DNA of 37,183 nucleotides from Ruminiclostridium sp. GTDB lineage: Bacteria; Bacillota; Clostridia; Oscillospirales; Ruminococcaceae. Position numbers and translations under genes: made by a program. Positions 15,525 to 23,846 of this stretch are shown in pieces. Location: contig JAIKZF010000038.1 in assembly GCA_024682455.1 (NCBI GenBank), forward strand, positions 1-37,183, read 5' to 3'. The first letter of the stretch is position 1. Each line of letters starts with the position of its first letter. Under the pieces are notes generated by a model that saw only the letters and a list, made by a program, of their open reading frames with translations, did not search any database and was not told the DNA's origin.

Positions 15525-17670
15525 TGAGACCCGCCCTCCTTTCGGTCAGCTTGGGGAATATCTGGGTAAGATTATGCGGCTCCTTGAGCACGCCCGTCTG
15601 GAAATCGTCTATGCGGTAATTCGTTCCCGCCGTGATCCGGCTGACCTTCTGCACGATGCTCTCGACGTTGCGGGCGAATGTCGGCGGGTGCAGCAGATTC
15701 ACGCGCACGGAGCTGTCGTTTGCGTACACGTCGACCTCAAAGCGTCCGTAGGTATCCACGTCAAACGTGAGGAACAGATGATGATGCTTGCCTCCGCCTT
15801 TTCCGGTCGCTCCGGAGTCGTCGTTGTTATCGACCCACAGCTCGCCGAACGCACGGGTATTCTCTATCTGTATCGGCAGGATATAGTGCGCGAGCGGGGT
15901 AAGCACTCCAGGCGCGTTTATCATGCTCTGGAGCAGGTTCGAGGCGTTGAAGCTGTCGATAGATTTCAGTGCGGGGTGGTTGATGTTCTTCTCAACAAAG
16001 TCGGTCAGAGCCTGTATCGAGCTGGACTTTTCCTTCATCTGACGGGAAGACTGCTCGTTCATGGACTGCTGCTGACCGCCGCCGTGTCTGCGCTCCTCAT
16101 CGTCGCGGACGCGGTCGTCGTGCTGATCTGCGACATCGGGCATCTGGCTGACCGCCTCCTCGAGCGCCTCATAGACCTTGTTGCGAAGGTCGCTGTCGGG
16201 CATAGCCTCCAGCACGTCGTTCAGGAAGTTTATCATCTGCTCCGGCGTATGGATATCGGAAAGCTGCCGGTCGAGAGTCTGACGGACCCCGTCGTCCTCG
16301 ATGAGCGACTCCAGTACATCTCGTATGGTCTCCTCGGGCGTCGAGGCTCCGCTTCTCAGATTATCGACAAACGATGTGAAATCGGCGTCGAGTATCCCGG
16401 AGCTTGAAACATAGTCAACATCACCAAGTGTATTTGTCAAATATGCCGAAATTGTCTTGTCGGGTTGGTACTCATTACCTAAAATCTCATTTTCCCCTTG
16501 ATTTTTTTGTTCATTTGTAGTATAATTGTCAAGAGGAATGTGTTGGGGGTCATTCTGCGCCGCGGCATTCTGAGCGGCAGCGGCGGTCTCCGGAGCTGTG
16601 CCCGATAAGCCTTGAGCCGTATCGGCGCTGTTCTGAGCCGCTTCTGCGTTGCTTTGGGCAGCTGTGGGCATACCGCGCACAGCCTCTTCTCCCTCTTCCC
16701 TGGCCGGCACCGCAAATTCCGGCGGGATCGCGGCGGCAGAGTCTTCCGCGACCTCGTCGCGAAGAGTTCTGGGGATAAGATCGGGGTTCTTGTTTATCAG
16801 CTTGTTCAGAAGTCCCTCGAACGCTCTTGAAAGCTCGTTCCTGAGCTCATAGTTCGGTATCAGGGTCAGGAGCTGATTAAAGTTTTCACGCATCATCGCG
16901 GTATTGGTATTGAATTTCGACAGGTTGTGAGTAACGATAGGAAGCAGCGTCTGCGTATGACTGTCGTTGAGCAGGCTCTCCGAAAGGTTTTGCATAAGCT
17001 CGGAGGTCCGGTCGCGCAGAGCGGCGAAATTCGACTGCGAATCGGGCGACGACCACTGCTCCGCCAGATCGGCGAGCTTGCCGGAAAGGCTGCGGTTCGG
17101 CGAGAAGTACTCCGCCAGAAAGCGCAGATTGGCAGAGACCGCCGTGGTTATCTCACTTCGGTTCTGCGTGAAGTTTATCGCCTTGAGCATATTACCGATG
17201 GCTTCCTTCTGGTCGCCGTCCGCCTCCTTCGCAAGTTCACGAAGCATATCGTAGAACTTGTCGCCGGAGAACATGGTGTTCTGCTTCTCCTGCTCGGAGA
17301 TCTCCTTGAGAAGATCCTTGGCGGGGATATAGAGCGAGGCGCTCAGCTGCTCCAGCTCACCGACGAGCTCGGTGTAGCCGTTGAGCTTCGCGGTGGCGAG
17401 AAGTCCGGTATCTATGATGTCCTTGACTGTCTCGACCGCTAAGGTCTGGTTCTTTGTACTGGTGACGGCAAGAGGGATAAGATCCTTCTGTCCCATTGTC
17501 GTCGACGCGTTATTGCCCGCGTTCTTGTCGCTTACAGCCTGGAGCTGCTCCTGCTTGGGCGCACCGGAGACGGAAAACGCCTCACCACCCTGTTCGCTGT
17601 TGCGGTTATTGAGGGCGGAGTTGCTGAAGCCCTTGCCGGCGGAGACATCGCGGATATTTGAGATCGGCAC
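15511..17670 (-). CDS. FliK/YlqG-like hook-length-control-type protein
   Basis: A 719-residue, mostly polar protein: Asn/Ser/Gln-rich N-terminus, long helical middle, an Ala/Gln/Asn-rich low-complexity linker (about 330-390), and a compact C-terminal domain (about 590-700). That domain contains ENTRAFGELWVDNND, a KHHHLFLTFD strand and GRFEVDVYANDSSVRVNL, resembling the Flg_hook domain of FliK and the C-terminus of YlqG. The start codon is GTG (17670-17668) with AAGGAAGG about 11 bases upstream. It overlaps the ylqH-like gene, supporting a joint role at the flagellar export gate. The codon choice between about 16440 and 16560 is more AT-rich than the rest, matching the linker. Confidence 0.7.
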   Translation of the reverse strand: MPISNIRDVSAGKGFSNSALNNRNSEQGGEAFSVSGAPKQEQLQAVSDKNAGNNASTTMGQKDLIPLAVTSTKNQTLAVETVKDIIDTGLLATAKLNGYTELVGELEQLSASLYIPAKDLLKEISEQEKQNTMFSGDKFYDMLRELAKEADGDQKEAIGNMLKAINFTQNRSEITTAVSANLRFLAEYFSPNRSLSGKLADLAEQWSSPDSQSNFAALRDRTSELMQNLSESLLNDSHTQTLLPIVTHNLSKFNTNTAMMRENFNQLLTLIPNYELRNELSRAFEGLLNKLINKNPDLIPRTLRDEVAEDSAAAIPPEFAVPAREEGEEAVRGMPTAAQSNAEAAQNSADTAQGLSGTAPETAAAAQNAAAQNDPQHIPLDNYTTNEQKNQGENEILGNEYQPDKTISAYLTNTLGDVDYVSSSGILDADFTSFVDNLRSGASTPEETIRDVLESLIEDDGVRQTLDRQLSDIHTPEQMINFLNDVLEAMPDSDLRNKVYEALEEAVSQMPDVADQHDDRVRDDEERRHGGGQQQSMNEQSSRQMKEKSSSIQALTDFVEKNINHPALKSIDSFNASNLLQSMINAPGVLTPLAHYILPIQIENTRAFGELWVDNNDDSGATGKGGGKHHHLFLTFDVDTYGRFEVDVYANDSSVRVNLLHPPTFARNVESIVQKVSRITAGTNYRIDDFQTGVLKEPHNLTQIFPKLTERRAGLNVKA

Positions 17671-17721
17671 TCTGTATCATTCCTTCCTTGCCGAATACGG
17701 GGCGCTTATACCTTTTAAAAT

Positions 17722-17750
17722 ATATTATCACATTTTTCTCGGTTTTGCAA
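17722..17750 (-). promoter_or_regulatory. Sigma-A-like promoter for the ylqG/ylqH-like pair
   Basis: Minus strand: TTGCAA (17750-17745), 17-base spacer, TAATAT (17727-17722). About 50 bases before the GTG start. No promoter for cheA on the other strand was clear; a weak sigma-D-like match (AAAA-N15-AGCGATAA, near 17792-17818) exists. Confidence 0.5.
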
Positions 17751-17940
17751 CCAAAAATATTGAATTTACATAAATTTCGTATACTCATACAAAAATGTTT
17801 GTGCAAAACAGCGATAATTCGAGTCAATAATACGGCGCTCAGCACCGTTTTGTATATATGCGATATACCCTTATCGAACAAATAAAACAGTCTCCCGATC
17901 CGGACACGTGGGAACGGGAGCGGAAAGGCAATGGAAAGTT

Positions 17941-20064
17941 ATGGCTAAAGTAGAACCCGGAATGGAAGCAATGGTCGATGTTTACATCTTTGAAACAACG
18001 GGATTGCTTGAACAGCTCGACGAGATCCTTCTCAGGACAGAGAAGGCGAACGAGTTCACGGAGGATGATATCAATGAGATCTTCCGTATCATGCACACGG
18101 TCAAGGGCTCATCCGCGATGATGGGCTTCGACAACCTCCAGCAGCTCGCGCACAAGGGAGAGGATATGTTCTTCATTATCCGTGAGGCGCCGGAGAAGAT
18201 GACCGATGTGGGCTTTGTCTACGACCTCGTTTTCCAGATGTCCGATCTCTTCAAGGCAGAGATCGATATGATCCAGAACAATGACGACTACGAACCGACG
18301 GATTTCTCCGAGATGATCTCAAGGCTCGAAAAGGGCGCAAAAATGCTCAAGGGCGAGCTTGAGGACGACGGCGGCACAGCCGCTGCGGCTCCCGCAGCAG
18401 AAGCAGAGGCTCCCGCTGCCGCAGCTCCAGCCGACAGCACTACCGTGCGTGTGTTCTTCGAGGACGGCTGCAAAATGGAGAATATCCGCGCTTTTATGTT
18501 GATAAACAATGTAAAGGAGTCCGTCGATGAGGTCGAGATCGTCGGCTATGTGCCCGAGGATATCGAGTCCAATCAGGATTCCGCAAATGTGATAATCGAC
18601 AACGGCTTCCTTATGACGTTCCGCGCTCCCGACCCCAAGGCGGTATTCACCGCTATCGAGAACTCGCTGAACGTGCAGTCCTATGAGGTCGTTGACAACG
18701 TTGCCGCTTCGGCTCCCGCCGAGGCTCCCGCGGCAGAGCCCGCAGCTCCCCCCGCCGCAGCTTCCGGCACGGCTCCCGCTGCTTCCGCTCCCGCGGCAGC
18801 TCCCGCTCCGAAGCCCGCCGCCGCTCCCGCTGAGAAGTCCAAGGCTCCCGAGCAGAAGGCTCCTGCGGCTCCTTCCTCCGGCGGAGGAAAGCAGAGCCTC
18901 ATCAGCGTAAACCTCCAGAAGCTCGACCAGCTCCATGATATCGTCGGTGAGATCATCACCACCGAGTCCATGGTAATATCCAACCCCGAGCTTGAGGGAC
19001 TGCGCCTCGAGAGCTTCACAAAGTCCGCACGCGAGCTCCGCAAGCTGACCGCCGATCTTCAGGATACGGTAATGTCGATCAGAATGGTACCGCTGACCGG
19101 TCCTTTCCAGAAAATGAACCGCATAGTAAGAGATATGAAGGTAAAGCTCGGCAAGGACGTTGAGCTCGTCATAGAGGGCGACACCACCGAGGTGGACAAG
19201 TCTATCGTCGATAACCTCAACGACCCGCTGATGCACCTTGTAAGAAACGCGGTCGACCACGGCATCGAGGATACCTCCGAGGAGCGTGTGGCGCGCGGCA
19301 AGCCCGCCAAGGGCACGGTAAAGCTTTCCGCCATGAGCAGCTCCGGTGAGGTCGTTATCACGATCTCCGACGACGGTCAGGGCATTGACACCGAGAAGGT
19401 CATTCAGAAGGCGGAGCGCAACGGTCTGCTCACAAAACCGATCTCCGAATACTCCGAGCGCGAGATACAGAATATGATACTGCTGCCGGGCTTCTCTACC
19501 AACGATGTAGTCACCGAGTACAGCGGCAGAGGCGTCGGCATGGACGTTGTAAAGTCCAACCTCAGCAAAATGGGCGGCTCGCTCACCGTTGAGTCCAAGA
19601 AAGGCGAGGGTACCTCGTTCATCATCAAGATACCGCTCACTCTCGCTATCGTGGACGGCATGGAGATAATGGTCGGCGACGCGGAATTCACAGTTCCGAT
19701 CTCCGTCATCAAGGAGAGCTTCATCGTCAAGCGCGACCAGATAATCAACGACACCAAGCGCGGCGAGATGATAATGATACGCGGCGTCTGCTACCCGATG
19801 CTCAGACTCAACGAAAAGTTCGGTCTGCCCTCGGACGTCAACGACATCGAGGACGGCATAGTGCTGCTGATAGAGTCCGAGAACAGAGGTATCTGCCTCT
19901 TCGCGGACAAGCTCATCGGCGAACAGCAGGTCGTTGTAAAGCCGTTCCCGAAGTATCTCTCGCAGTACGATATCAAGGGTCAGGGACTCAGCGGCTGCAC
20001 CATTATGGGTGACGGCAGCATCTCCCTCATTATAGATGTCAACAGACTTATCGAGTCACACTAA
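17941..20064 (+). CDS. cheA: Chemotaxis histidine kinase CheA
   Basis: The 707 residues autophosphorylate and pass phosphate to CheY and CheB in the receptor array. In order: Hpt domain with phospho-acceptor His near residue 52 (HTVKGSSAMMGF), a CheY-binding P2-like domain (about 155-240), an Ala/Pro-rich linker (about 245-310), the dimerisation helix pair (SLISVNLQKLDQL to SIRMVP), the ATPase domain with N box HLVRNAVDHGIE near 435 and G box SDDGQGID near 478, and a CheW-like domain (about 575-705). ATG 17941 is preferred. The ribosome site is weak (GGAAAGG 14 bases upstream), so the ATG at 17962 is possible. It leads cheA-cheW-cheR-cheB. Confidence 0.96.
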   Translation: MAKVEPGMEAMVDVYIFETTGLLEQLDEILLRTEKANEFTEDDINEIFRIMHTVKGSSAMMGFDNLQQLAHKGEDMFFIIREAPEKMTDVGFVYDLVFQMSDLFKAEIDMIQNNDDYEPTDFSEMISRLEKGAKMLKGELEDDGGTAAAAPAAEAEAPAAAAPADSTTVRVFFEDGCKMENIRAFMLINNVKESVDEVEIVGYVPEDIESNQDSANVIIDNGFLMTFRAPDPKAVFTAIENSLNVQSYEVVDNVAASAPAEAPAAEPAAPPAAASGTAPAASAPAAAPAPKPAAAPAEKSKAPEQKAPAAPSSGGGKQSLISVNLQKLDQLHDIVGEIITTESMVISNPELEGLRLESFTKSARELRKLTADLQDTVMSIRMVPLTGPFQKMNRIVRDMKVKLGKDVELVIEGDTTEVDKSIVDNLNDPLMHLVRNAVDHGIEDTSEERVARGKPAKGTVKLSAMSSSGEVVITISDDGQGIDTEKVIQKAERNGLLTKPISEYSEREIQNMILLPGFSTNDVVTEYSGRGVGMDVVKSNLSKMGGSLTVESKKGEGTSFIIKIPLTLAIVDGMEIMVGDAEFTVPISVIKESFIVKRDQIINDTKRGEMIMIRGVCYPMLRLNEKFGLPSDVNDIEDGIVLLIESENRGICLFADKLIGEQQVVVKPFPKYLSQYDIKGQGLSGCTIMGDGSISLIIDVNRLIESH

Positions 20065-20080
20065 GGGAGGGAGAATACTT

Positions 20081-20602
20081 ATGGATATCAAAGAATTGTT
20101 TGCCAAGCAGGAAGAAATGAAGCAGAAGACTCTCAACTCGAAGAACGAGAAGGAGAGCGAAATAACGAAGGTCATGACCTTCTATATCGGCGACCAGGTC
20201 TACGGCATAGAGATACCCTACGTCATCGAGATCATCGGAGTCCCGCATATTACGGTCGTTCCCGGCATACCTTATTACATAAAGGGCATAATCAACGTCC
20301 GCAGTAAGGTGGTCCCCGTCATCGACATGAGAAGCCGTTTCGGCAAGGAGGAAAAAGAGTACAACGAACGTACAAACACCATTATCATCGAGGAGAGCGG
20401 CGTTTCCGTCGGCGTTATCGTCGATGAGGTCATCGGCGTTATCCCCGTGTATCAGAAATATATAGCCAATTCCCCCGACCGTATCGGCGTAAATGACAAC
20501 AAGTTCATCAAGTACCTTCTTGAGATGCAGGACGGCATCAAGCTCGTTCTCGATGTTTCGAAGCTCATTTTCGACGGCGATATGTTCATAACCGAGGAAT
20601 AA
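20081..20602 (+). CDS. cheW: Chemotaxis coupling protein CheW
   Basis: A 173-residue adaptor linking receptors to CheA. After a charged N-terminal helix (about 1-28) the CheW beta-barrel fold is evident: VMTFYIGDQVYGIEIPYVIEI, then PGIPYYIKGIINVRSKVVPV and VSVGVIVDEVIGV. The ribosome site GGGAGGGAG lies 6 bases before ATG 20081. It follows cheA by 16 bases. The extended N-terminus, longer than typical CheW, has no recognised function. Confidence 0.95.
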   Translation: MDIKELFAKQEEMKQKTLNSKNEKESEITKVMTFYIGDQVYGIEIPYVIEIIGVPHITVVPGIPYYIKGIINVRSKVVPVIDMRSRFGKEEKEYNERTNTIIIEESGVSVGVIVDEVIGVIPVYQKYIANSPDRIGVNDNKFIKYLLEMQDGIKLVLDVSKLIFDGDMFITEE

Positions 20603-20621
20603 GGTTTAAGGAAAAGGAAAA

Positions 20622-21443
20622 ATGCAGGTTAAGATAGACGATACCGAATTCAACAGGCTTGTTTCGTTCGTACACGACAACTATGGTATAAATCTCTCGC
20701 AGAAGCGCGTGCTCATTGAGGGCAGACTCGGCAATGAGCTGAAAAACAGGGGCTTCACGGACTATAAATCGTTTCTTGATATGGTGTTCGCGGATAAGAG
20801 CGGCACCGAGGTGGTCAATCTGCTCAACAAGCTCACCACCAATCATACGTATTTCCGCCGCGAGCCCGAGCACTACGCCTTCATGAAGGACGTTTTTCTG
20901 CCCGAGATCAAGCAGAAGAAAGCAAGCTCAAAGACAATATATATCTGGAGCGCGGCCTGCTCCAGCGGTGAGGAGCCGTATACCAACGAGATCGAGATGT
21001 TGGAGTTCTTCGGCATGGACGCTGCGAGCTGGGATACGAAGATACTCGCGACAGACATCTCACGCAAGGTGCTCGCAAAGGCGCAGCAGGGCGTATACCA
21101 CCAGGACAGCATGAAGAATCTCGACCCCAAGGTCATCAAGAAATACTTCATACCTATGGAGAACAACTGCTACCGCGTAAACGACGAGCTTAAAAAGCGC
21201 GTTGTGTTCAAGGTGTTCAACCTCATGGAGCCGATACCGTACAAGAAGCACCCCTTCGACCTCATCTTCTGCCGCAACGTTATGATCTATTTCGACGCCG
21301 AAACAAAGAACGCCCTCGTGAACCGTTTTTACGATGTTATCGCACCGGGCGGATATCTGTTCATAGGTCACGCCGAGAGCATACCACGCGACGCTACGAA
21401 ATTTGAGTATGTAAAGCCGGCGATCTACAGAAAGCCGGAATAA
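20622..21443 (+). CDS. cheR: Chemoreceptor glutamate methyltransferase CheR
   Basis: A 273-residue enzyme transferring methyl groups from S-adenosylmethionine to receptor glutamates. The N-terminal helical domain (about 1-75) precedes the SAM-binding core: TYFRREPEHY near 76, WSAACSSGEEPYT near 108, ILATDISRKVL near 140 and DLIFCRNVMIYF near 213. The last matches the conserved CheR active-site strand. It lies 19 bases after cheW in the same operon. Normal length. Confidence 0.95.
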   Translation: MQVKIDDTEFNRLVSFVHDNYGINLSQKRVLIEGRLGNELKNRGFTDYKSFLDMVFADKSGTEVVNLLNKLTTNHTYFRREPEHYAFMKDVFLPEIKQKKASSKTIYIWSAACSSGEEPYTNEIEMLEFFGMDAASWDTKILATDISRKVLAKAQQGVYHQDSMKNLDPKVIKKYFIPMENNCYRVNDELKKRVVFKVFNLMEPIPYKKHPFDLIFCRNVMIYFDAETKNALVNRFYDVIAPGGYLFIGHAESIPRDATKFEYVKPAIYRKPE

Positions 21444-21455
21444 TCAAAAAGTACC

Positions 21456-21480
21456 TTCTCCCCGCCACGTACGGGGAGAA
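21456..21480. repeat. Hairpin between cheR and cheB
   Basis: TTCTCCCCG (21456-21464) and CGGGGAGAA (21472-21480) with a 7-base loop; no T-run follows. It resembles the CTCCCCG/CGGGGAG hairpin in the repeat element at 9901-9918, so it may be a reduced relative. It could lower readthrough or stabilise the cheA-cheR messenger. Confidence 0.5.
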
Positions 21481-21618
21481 ATACCATATTAAAGGGAATT
21501 TTCCGCGGATATGATACCGCTCCCCTGTCAGAGCGCCGATCAAGGGCTTCAGCCGTTATCGTTCAACGGTCTGACAGAAGTTTGTATAAAAAATGCCAAA
21601 AAGAAGGGGGACTGCAAT

Positions 21619-22638
21619 ATGGCGATCAGAATAATCACCGTCGATGATTCCATACTGTTCAGGACAATTATAAAGAAAGAATTCGCGAAATACAACGATA
21701 TAGAGATAATTGATATGGCGGCAAACGCGATGGAGGCGGAAGAGAAGATAATGCGCCTCAAGCCCGATGTCGTCACAATGGACGTTGAGATGCCCGGCAT
21801 GAACGGCATCGACTTCATCAAGTCCTTCCTGCCCAAGAAGCGCGTACCCTTCATCGTCATCACTTCCTCGCCGACAAGAGCATTCGACGCTATCAGCGCG
21901 GGCGCAGTCGAATTCATGAAGAAGCCGCTGGTGCAGAACTCCGCGGATATGGACGCCTTCTGCGCAAGGCTCGCCTCGGTCATCAGATTCGCAGCCCAGG
22001 CAAATATCCGCTCCGGTCCCGTAAGACCGATGGCATCGGCTTCGACGCTGACTATGAGCTCCTCGGTGAACCCGAACAAGATAATAGCTCTCGGCGCGAG
22101 CACGGGCGGCACCGAAGCCCTTATCGAGGTGGTCAAGAGACTCCCGAAGAACTCGCCCCCCGTTGTCATCGTTCAGCATATGCCGGCAGGCTTCACAAAG
22201 ATGTACGCCGAGCGCCTTGACAGGATATGCCAGATGGACGCCAAGGAGGCGGAGAACGGCGACAGACTGCGCCCGGGTCTCATAATACTCGGTGCCGGAG
22301 AATATCACCTGCGCCTGGCGAAGGACGCGCGCGGCTACTACGTTACCAGCAAGCCCGGCGAAAAGGTCTCGGGTCACTGCCCGTCCGTCGACGTGCTTTT
22401 CGAGAGCGTCGCCGAGGTCGCGAGAAACAACGCGGTCGGTGCTATCCTCACCGGAATGGGCGCTGACGGAGCCGAGGGTCTCCTGAAAATGCGCAAGGCG
22501 GGCGCCTATACGATAGGTCAGAATGAGCAGACCTGCGTGGTCTACGGAATGCCTGCCGTGGCGTTCAAGATCGGCGCCGTTATGAAACAGCTCCCGCTCG
22601 AAAAGATTGCCGAGGAAATAATCTCAAAGGTAAAATGA
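21619..22638 (+). CDS. cheB: Chemotaxis response regulator / protein-glutamate methylesterase CheB
   Basis: A 339-residue cytoplasmic enzyme removing receptor methyl groups after phosphorylation by CheA. The receiver domain (about 1-125) has the acidic pair in VDDS, the phospho-Asp in TMDVEMPGMNGI near 57, and conserved Thr/Lys positions (TSS near 84, KKPL near 106). The methylesterase domain (about 155-335) has catalytic Ser in GASTGGTEAL near 163, His in QHMPAGFT near 190 and Asp in GMGADGAEG near 285. The ribosome site AAGGGGGA and ATG 21619 are preferred over a long upstream extension without a ribosome site. It is separated from cheR by about 175 bases with a hairpin. Confidence 0.95.
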   Translation: MAIRIITVDDSILFRTIIKKEFAKYNDIEIIDMAANAMEAEEKIMRLKPDVVTMDVEMPGMNGIDFIKSFLPKKRVPFIVITSSPTRAFDAISAGAVEFMKKPLVQNSADMDAFCARLASVIRFAAQANIRSGPVRPMASASTLTMSSSVNPNKIIALGASTGGTEALIEVVKRLPKNSPPVVIVQHMPAGFTKMYAERLDRICQMDAKEAENGDRLRPGLIILGAGEYHLRLAKDARGYYVTSKPGEKVSGHCPSVDVLFESVAEVARNNAVGAILTGMGADGAEGLLKMRKAGAYTIGQNEQTCVVYGMPAVAFKIGAVMKQLPLEKIAEEIISKVK

Positions 22639-22644
22639 ACAAAT

Positions 22645-22675
22645 AAAAGCCGCAGCACCCCGCAGCGGCTTTTTT
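22645..22675 (+). terminator. Intrinsic terminator after cheB
   Basis: AAAAGCCGC (22645-22653) pairs with GCGGCTTTT (22665-22673), followed by a T-run. It ends the chemotaxis operon. Confidence 0.88.
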
Positions 22676-22697
22676 GTCTGATTTTTCCCGAAGGCTC

Positions 22698-22724
22698 TAA
22701 AGTTTTAGGAGCTTCTGTCGATAT
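22698..22724 (+). promoter_or_regulatory. Sigma-D (FliA/sigma-28 type) promoter
   Basis: TAAA (22698-22701), 15-base spacer, GTCGATAT (22717-22724). The Bacillus sigma-D consensus is TAAA-N15-GCCGATAT, so this matches at all but one base with exact spacing. It lies about 50 bases before the next gene. Confidence 0.75.
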
Positions 22725-22775
22725 TATTAATAAGAATCTGACATAACACCACGACCCTGAAATGAGGTGATCCGG

Positions 22776-23468
22776 ATGCTCAGCGTCGGAAGAGTAATGG
22801 AATTTTCCGCGATGACCAACGCTACCGCGCCTAAATCGAGCGAGCAGTTGTCCGAAAGAAAGACTTCGACACTCGCGGCGGACAATACCGATAAATTTGT
22901 GCAGTCCGGAGCTACGTTCACTCAGGCGTACACAAAAGCGACAGTCACCGACAACCGCAGCAACAATACAAATACGAGCACTATGCCGGACAGCGACGAC
23001 GCCGTTCAGCAGGCTCGTGAGCGTGAGGAACGAAAAAAAGAAGAGGAAGCAAGGATAAACGACGAGCCGGAAGCTCCCGGACAGCCCGCAGAGGAGGAGC
23101 GTCCTCTCACCGCGATAATGAGGGACTTCGTGAAGCAGACTATGAAGGGTCAGGTCGAGGACAGCCGCAAGACCGACGCTCAGCGCGAGCTTGACGAGAT
23201 ACTCGGCACGCTCAGCGATGAGGAGCTCGACGGAAGCTACTGGAACGCCGGGAATACCGCGTACCGCATACTGGGCTTCGCGGAGGAGCTCGCCGGCGGC
23301 AACGCGGCGCAGTTCGGAGAACTGCGCGCAGCATTCGAGGAAGGCTTCGGCGACAGCGAGGCGGACTTCGGCGGCAGAGCCAATATGCCGCGTGTGAGCT
23401 ACGAGACCTACGACCTTGTGCAGAACGGGTTCGACTATTTTATGAAAGCTGCCGGGACCATACAATAA
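22776..23468 (+). CDS. Sigma-D-driven protein with DUF5610-like C-terminus
   Basis: A 230-residue soluble protein. The first 65 residues are Ser/Thr/Asn-rich and probably disordered; residues 75-100 are strongly charged (REREERKKEEEAR). The C-terminal part (about 105-230) is helical and ends in an FGGRANMPRVSYETYDLV motif, then FDYFMKA. That end resembles a DUF5610-type domain I recall from motility-linked proteins; the assignment is tentative. ATG 22776 is chosen because GAGGTGA lies 6 bases upstream. The sigma-D promoter and position after cheB suggest a late motility gene. Confidence 0.6.
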   Translation: MLSVGRVMEFSAMTNATAPKSSEQLSERKTSTLAADNTDKFVQSGATFTQAYTKATVTDNRSNNTNTSTMPDSDDAVQQAREREERKKEEEARINDEPEAPGQPAEEERPLTAIMRDFVKQTMKGQVEDSRKTDAQRELDEILGTLSDEELDGSYWNAGNTAYRILGFAEELAGGNAAQFGELRAAFEEGFGDSEADFGGRANMPRVSYETYDLVQNGFDYFMKAAGTIQ

Positions 23469-23503
23469 GCCGGGATACGGCGGCGTAATACTTCCGGAAC
23501 AGC

Positions 23504-23540
23504 GCAGTATAAGCTTCTGAGCCTATACTGCCTTTTCTTT
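23504..23540 (+). terminator. Intrinsic terminator after the sigma-D gene
   Basis: GCAGTATA (23504-23511) pairs with TATACTGC (23524-23531), followed by CTTTTCTTTT. Confidence 0.75.
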
Positions 23541-23544
23541 TCCC

Positions 23545-23660
23545 ATAAAACGAACAAGCCCCCCGCAGTACGCGGGGGACTCGTCGTTATGGAAGGATAA
23601 CTCAGGATATAAAAAGTGAGATGTATCTGATTTATGTTATCGAACCGGATCCGTTCTATG
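23545..23660 (-). ncRNA. Candidate small RNA, minus strand
   Basis: A well-formed promoter on the minus strand (23666-23694) would start transcription near 23659. About 100 bases on is a GC-rich hairpin, CCCCCGC (23560-23566) with GCGGGGG (23572-23578), followed on this strand by CTTGTTCGTTTT. No ORF with a ribosome site lies between. The unit is promoter, about 115 bases, terminator, which fits a small RNA. No known family was recognised. Confidence 0.4.
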
Positions 23661-23665
23661 CTTTT

Positions 23666-23694
23666 ATTATACAGCATAATTCCGGAAATTGCAA
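23666..23694 (-). promoter_or_regulatory. Sigma-A promoter for the candidate small RNA
   Basis: Minus strand: TTGCAA (23694-23689), 17-base spacer, TATAAT (23671-23666). Confidence 0.6.
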
Positions 23695-23699
23695 TTACA

Positions 23700-23760
23700 A
23701 AGCGGTTAAAAATGTTTACGAAGCGGTTACAATTTACGGAAAATTGTTACAAAATGTAAC
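23700..23760. promoter_or_regulatory. Repeat cluster, possible operator
   Basis: Two direct copies of AAGCGGTTA (23700-23708 and 23721-23729) lie exactly 21 bases apart, two helical turns. They are followed by the perfect inverted repeat GTTACA-AAA-TGTAAC (23746-23760). The cluster sits between the small-RNA promoter and the relQ promoter and could bind a regulator of either. Confidence 0.4.
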
Positions 23761-23817
23761 CTATGCGAAATAATGTGAATTTATTGTGATATCCGGAGGA
23801 AAAATGCCCGCGCAAGG

Positions 23818-23846
23818 TTGCATAGTACGCAAATATGTGCTATAAT
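23818..23846 (+). promoter_or_regulatory. Sigma-A promoter for relQ and its structured leader
   Basis: TTGCAT (23818-23823), 17-base spacer, TATAAT (23841-23846). The structured element starts immediately after the -10. Confidence 0.75.
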
